Positions 59,222-64,000 of a stretch of DNA of 64,000 bases are shown one piece after another. Origin of the DNA: Owenia fusiformis (Eukaryota > Annelida > Polychaeta > Sabellida > Oweniidae); the NCBI GenBank assembly GCA_903813345.2, contig CAIIXF020000006.1, positions 35,750,436 through 35,814,435 on the forward strand, written 5' to 3'. The stretch's first letter is position 1. Each line of letters begins with the position of its first letter. The translations under genes and the position numbers were made by a program. Under the pieces are notes generated by a model. It did not search any database. It saw only the letters and a program-made list of their open reading frames with translations, and was not told the DNA's origin.

Positions 59222-60794
59222 CCAGGACGTGTTGAGAGAACAGCTAGTGCTGATATTGAATTTATATGTAGCCAGATAAGTTTCCTTATTGAAATTACAT
59301 ATGGTTATTAGCAATACTTTGTAGGTGCTAAATAATAAAATATTTAGAGTATATATGAGAGAAATTGGTCATTTCGAACATGTTGAAAAGTTTGTGGCTC
59401 TCGGCTACACCGGGGAATTTACTTCCATGAGTACACACATAAATGTGGGGTTCCCCAAGAGGTACGCGACAAGGTGACCTGGCATCAAATGTGCGACTAA
59501 ATGCTACTATCGAGAAGATAAAATAACGAATACGACAATAAGTTATTGCATGTGACAATTCCGAGCCTTCATCTCACTGAAGTATTTTGAAGTGAAAATA
59601 GGATTTTTGTTTTGATACATGGATTCAGATGAACGTAACTTTATTCTGACAACTAATAATCAAAACTGAACAAAATTGATTGTACGTAACAGACAATTTA
59701 TTGTTTTACAATGTTTTGATTGGCTAAACGAATGAAATCAACAAATTATGACACGTGAAATGACAATTTTGAAATGTAAAATTTAAAAGTGACAAACACA
59801 ACCTCCCTATCCACTCTTTGGGAGCCCTAGTAAATTAGTAATATGTACATGCAGCAGTGGTAGTGTGCAGCTTATTATCACACTACGCTTTGTATTCTAA
59901 AGCCTGTTGTTTGTAATAACACTGTTCACTCAACGTATGTTTTGTGTGTGGTCAGTCAACGATAATCATTGTTTTATCCCGGTTATATGACCTCGGCAAT
60001 CATAACAAAACCGTACTAAACGAAAAAACGCAAATAAGAGAAAGCTTTCACACACATATAAAAAATGAACTAGTCTAATCCGCCAGTATAAACTCTGTGC
60101 TATACGTAGCCGGGTCAGGCGCACACTTTAAACCACTCTCTCCATTTTCTCTAGCTAAGTTAGATAGGTACATAGTGCAAAGTGGTTCATAAGCTTCAGG
60201 AAAGCCTATAGCCTCTATCAGGTTAGTAACCTGTACAGCAGAAAAATATTTATTCAGAATTTTCTGTGATGTACATTCTCTGTTTTATACTATGAGTTAT
60301 TACATGGCTCTCTAAATCCTAGTGTATGCTATGTCTTAAAAAACTAATATCTCCATTGATTAGCTACTAGACAGTGGTAAACAGTGATCAGAACTAGGGC
60401 AGTTGTGGCAAACATGATGCTGCTATCCTAGCCAAAAAACTTGTCTCATCTTATTTTATTCTGAAGTTTTTTTCTAGAGAGTCAAATTGTCTGGTTATTA
60501 TGTATAATTGATGTTTTTATTATTCTGTTTATGTGTTATATTCAGTATGAATTTCTGTCTTTAGCGATATTTAGTCATGCATGGAAAGGAAATATTGAAA
60601 AAAGTAAAGGGTTAAGTATGTGTACTAATGTAAGTACAATGTTATGGATTAGCCTGTAGAGTATGGCTAATGTTTTTAATTAGCTTATAAATGACATGCT
60701 TCGCTCATAAAGGTCTCCTCATTAGTGCTCTTATCATTTTTTCTTGGGCTAAAAGAGGGTCAGATTCACCATTGGAATCTTGTTTTTATGTACT
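59222..60794. other. intron, no exon recognised
   Basis: A CpG-richer patch at 59390-59500 (GCTCTCGGCTACACCGGGGA, AAGAGGTACGCGACAAGG) has a 76-codon minus-strand frame (59328-59558) that I do not recognise. The rest is AT-rich. Confidence 0.4.
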
Positions 60795-60798
60795 TTAA

Positions 60799-61218
60799 GG
60801 TTATTCTTTCTAAACAACATTTTTGAAAAAAAATGTTTTACCTGCCCATTTTATTTTCTAGTACAAAATAAAGTTTGAAGGCATGTGTGTATTTCCTTGC
60901 TTTTTTCAGGAAAGTATCATTACATTGTCTTCTCAAAGTAAACCTAGTAAGTGGTCAATGGAAATCCAGTGTTATTGAGAAAAATTTGGAAAATTGAAAA
61001 GGCAGCCATTTTGAATGATTTTTCTTGATATATCAGCATTTCCTGGAGTTGCCATTGACCTGTTACCACGGGTTTACTAAAAGAAGACATTGCAAGGACT
61101 TTCCTGAAAAAAGCAAGGAAACACCCTCATGCCTTCATACTTTATTTTGTACCAGAAAATAACATGTGCAGGTAAAGGAATTTTTTCAAAAATGTTGTTT
61201 TGAAAGAATATAATAATC
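60799..61218. mobile_element. TTAA-flanked palindromic element
   Basis: Inverted arms centred near 61010 (TTTTTGAAAAAAAATGTTTT / AAGGCATG / GGAAAGT... and complements). TTAA is at 60795-60798 on the left and 61219-61222 on the right; the right TTAA is also the left flank of the MITE at 61223. The two elements sit back to back. Confidence 0.7.
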
Positions 61219-61222
61219 TTAA

Positions 61223-61573
61223 AGGCAGAATCTGATCTATAGGGGTGACAAAATTACAAGCAACTTGTATAATTGACCTACCAATCTATTCCTTACAGTA
61301 TCAAATACAATATCTCTCAAAAGATTCACAATATGTTATAAATTGGTGAAGTTATTAATGATTCAAAGTGCAAAAATGAGTAAAAAATGTTTAAATTCTC
61401 CATTCTTATTGAAAAATAACACATAATTGTAAAAATCTTTAGTTTTCCTGGAATAAAATATGCACTTTTGTGATTTTTAGAAAATAGGCATGACAAGGAA
61501 TGACATGAGCCAAAAATATTCTAAAACTGAAACAATTTATTGTTTAGCCTGCTCGCTATATCTGATTCTCTCT
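61223..61573. mobile_element. TTAA-type MITE, copy B (intact)
   Basis: AGGCAGAATCTGATCTATAG ... CGCTATATCTGATTCTCTCT, with TTAA on both sides. 351 bases, collinear with 6275-6672. Confidence 0.8.
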
Positions 61574-61909
61574 TTAACACAGGATGCACAAATAAAATGT
61601 AAGGGAACCCATAGAATATGTTTTTTGCAACAGAAGGAGTTTTTTAATGGAAACCCGTTTTTTTAGTCAAAGACTAGTGCAGAAGGTAACATGATGAGAA
61701 TCAGGATTTAAGTGTCATTGACTCTCTGTGCTAGGTATACATTCCTCTAATACTATTATAGATGATTGATAGTTTTGTAGATGGTGACATCTTATTCATC
61801 TCAAATGGAGCTTATATGGCCTTTTATGGGCGTTTCAATGTCAATATGGAGTAAGATTCTGTAATTGTTCCCAAAAGGCAGAAAATACCATCCTGAATTT
61901 TACTCCATA

Positions 61910-62030
61910 CAGTAAAACCTGTCTAATCGTAACACTACTGGGATCTGTCTGGATTATCAGCTGGTCACATTTTAAGGTTTCTTTTAAGGTTAACACGTAT
62001 TCTAGTAGATTATGCAAGATCAAAATTCAT
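61910..62030. mobile_element. 'AAACCTGT' MITE fragment, copy 8
   Basis: CAGTAAAACCTGTCTAATCG with TA before it; the right end is not clear. Confidence 0.5.
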
Positions 62031-62470
62031 GTTTTTTTCGAAGAGTAGAGATGCAGTCAGTGAAACTCTTACAAAGGGTTAAATTGATTAAATTAAATTT
62101 ATTTTTTACATTTTGAAATGCAACTTGGTATTTTCTGCAAAAGCTGACAGCTGATTTACCTTTTCATCTTCAAAGCTTACTGGGAGTACTTTAGAAATGG
62201 ATCAATATTCATAACATCTTTTCCAATAATAGGTTTAAAGATCATATAAAATAATATTTATCTATTTTTCGAGAGGGCAATGGTGTTATATTAGTGTGAT
62301 CAATTGCCCAAAGTTATATGTTGCCATGGTAACAAATCAATGTACTTTATAGGTTATACTGTCCATCGCTTTCTTTATTGATTTCACTGGTTGGAAATCT
62401 AAGGCTTTTTACAGGGTAAAGTATATGCAATAAAATATTTTCACGCCTACGGTACATATCAGTGCTTATA

Positions 62471-62590
62471 CAGTGAAACCTATAAAGTTGAACACCTCTA
62501 GAAGTTAAACACCTCCTGAGTGGAACACTTGTACATTGAAACCTGTAAAGTAGAACACCTCTTGAAGTTGAACACCTTTATTAGTACTGA
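62471..62590. mobile_element. 'AAACCTGT' MITE, copy 9 (partly duplicated left end)
   Basis: CAGTGAAACCTATAAAGTTG, then a second start CATTGAAACCTGTAAAGTAG after about 60 bases. Repeated GAACACCTC. The right end was not found. Confidence 0.5.
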
Positions 62591-64000
62591 CTAATGTTGA
62601 AACAAATAGTAGAATTACATGTTAGAATTTAATCCTATTGAAATGAAAAAATGACAAAGTCATAACTTAAATAATACCAAATGATAAATTATAACCTTCC
62701 GGCTATACATCTCGAAAAGTCAGATGTGAAATATTTTATTTGTTTTTCTGTTATTCTAGTATTCGTAATAACAATGTTGTCCCGACAGCTGAGTTGTCTA
62801 ATATTTTGAAATACTATATATCACAACTATTAAAAAAAATGATAATCAATAGTACATGTATAGAAAGAAAAAATTGAGGCAAAAACCAAGTCAGTAAAAA
62901 TGGCAACTTTAAAAAGGTGCAAAACTTAAAGGCCCCATCTATAGTTTGAAAATATGTTGTTATTATTAACATTTACTGATTTTCATGACTAAAAATTTAT
63001 TTTACAGATTTTTGAAAAAAAAACTTTTTAAAACAACATTTTCCTAGTTTCAGCTAGAAAAAAGCATCTCTTAGCTTCATTCGTGAAAGTAATACTTTGA
63101 TTAGATATAAGCTTAACTATGAATATAACTTTATCGTATATTCTTATGAGAATTAACAACCTGTCTTTTTCGATAGTTGAGGACGGACATTCACATTCAT
63201 AAAACTGTTTGTATATTATCACAGTTCTAGTGCATTATGGTAAATCATAAAAAAATTAAATAACGCTTAAGTTTTAAGACTTTTTTATCTCTTAAATTAT
63301 GTATACTTTTCTCATGTAATGAATTTTAAAGTGTTGTTTATCACATGCTTCGGATCTGTGGATTATTGTAAATATACAACAAATATTATATTTTAGAATA
63401 TTGATAAATTATATTTTTAACATTTTTTGCACCAGATATTGCTTTCAAATCAGTAAATATTCTTTTATCGACAGCCATCCCCGTTTTGAAAACCTAATGA
63501 AAAAGATGGAAATTATCATTTTCTATAAAAATTGGATCTGAATCTATCTCCCGATCTTGATATAGTTTGTTTTATATATTGATATAGTTTGTTTTATATT
63601 TAAGACTTTATTATTTTAAAGGGATATTTTACCTAAAGCGAAGCATTGATTAAATGACTTGCATTTCCTGTTTTTATATCAATAAAGTCTTTATTATGTG
63701 CAAACAAGTTCATTTTACAGATTGATAATCCTTACTATTATATGCAGAAAGAGATCATCAATTTTATTACAGTTTAGGGCCCTTCCATATGATTTCTCTA
63801 TTTTTGCCATGTTTCTGTTAAATCTGAAAGAAATCTGATTTCCTGGCAGTTGTATCTATATTTAAGTGATAGCTACATATTCGTTGGCTTTATTCCTTGC
63901 TAATTCCACTCCTTTCTCTCTTAGCAATATCAGCTTCACCATTTCAGTAGGACTATCCGTTAATTTATAGCTGTTCTCTCTGTAGAGCTGTTTATTCAAC
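62591..64000. other. intron, no exon recognised
   Basis: AT-rich to the window end, with the partial AGTCCCCGT-family copy at 62929-63030. No FTZ-F1 box or ligand-binding exon was seen. Confidence 0.45.

Larger units (their letters stand above)
14180..64000 (+). other. NR5A-type nuclear receptor gene (inferred extent, 3' end outside window)
   Basis: The locus is defined by two certain DNA-binding-domain exons (35922-36050 and 43766-43906) and, upstream, by first-exon candidates whose donor phase fits. The 5' boundary depends on whether the 14180 exon belongs to the gene. Downstream of 43906 I found no FTZ-F1 box (expected AVRADRMRGGRNKFG-like) and no ligand-binding domain, so the next intron is at least 20 kb. 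NR5A receptors bind YCAAGGYCR sites as monomers and regulate development, steroidogenic or moulting genes depending on the animal. Confidence 0.7.

Noticed and set aside
59328-59558. 76-codon minus-strand frame with GEPHIYVCTHG
   Set aside because: No homology I can name and no splice or promoter context on that strand.

Overview
The window is AT-rich animal nuclear DNA: GT-AG introns, very low coding density, and dense MITE-like, foldback and satellite repeats. It carries part of one recognisable gene, a plus-strand nuclear receptor of the NR5A (FTZ-F1 / SF-1 / LRH-1) subfamily. Two exons, 35922-36050 and 43766-43906, encode an essentially complete two-zinc-finger DNA-binding domain. The protein reads as an invertebrate bilaterian FTZ-F1; I cannot name the species. 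Many poly-C/poly-G runs and several lineage-type repeats fit a marine invertebrate, but that is only an impression.

Layout. 1-13.9 kb: a minisatellite, a 1.0-kb foldback element (2976-3976), a 4.0-kb composite foldback (8919-12882) and MITEs; no host gene seen. 14.18-15.64 kb: a 488-codon open exon (Gln/Asn/Ser/Pro-rich, internally repetitive) ending in a GT donor. 15.6-35.9 kb: intronic DNA with two short exon candidates (21771-21867 and 32580-32712) and a third, weaker one (25341-25632). All four candidate first exons end in the same phase (one extra G before GT), which is the phase the first zinc-finger exon needs. I infer a set of alternative promoters giving different N-termini joined to one DNA-binding domain. 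35.68-35.94 kb: a tandem array that has copied the 3' splice site of the zinc-finger exon several times. 36.05-43.77 kb: the intron between the fingers, with a CpG-rich TIR element and a CATGG palindrome array. 43.9-64 kb: the start of the next intron, at least 20 kb. I could not find the FTZ-F1 box or ligand-binding exons, so the gene continues beyond the window.

The rest is mobile or repetitive: an 'AAACCTGT...GAACACC' MITE family with TA target sites, PIF/Harbinger-like MITEs with TTA target sites, TTAA-flanked MITEs, a CAGTGATCTCC family with 5-bp target duplications, a foldback made of two inverted mariner-type ends, a 1.6-kb 31-bp minisatellite, and several palindromes. Exact CRE palindromes and FTZ-F1/SF-1-type sites (YCAAGGYCR) lie near the exons and in the introns; these are motif matches only. 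All positions were worked out by eye, so repeat borders may be off by a few bases.
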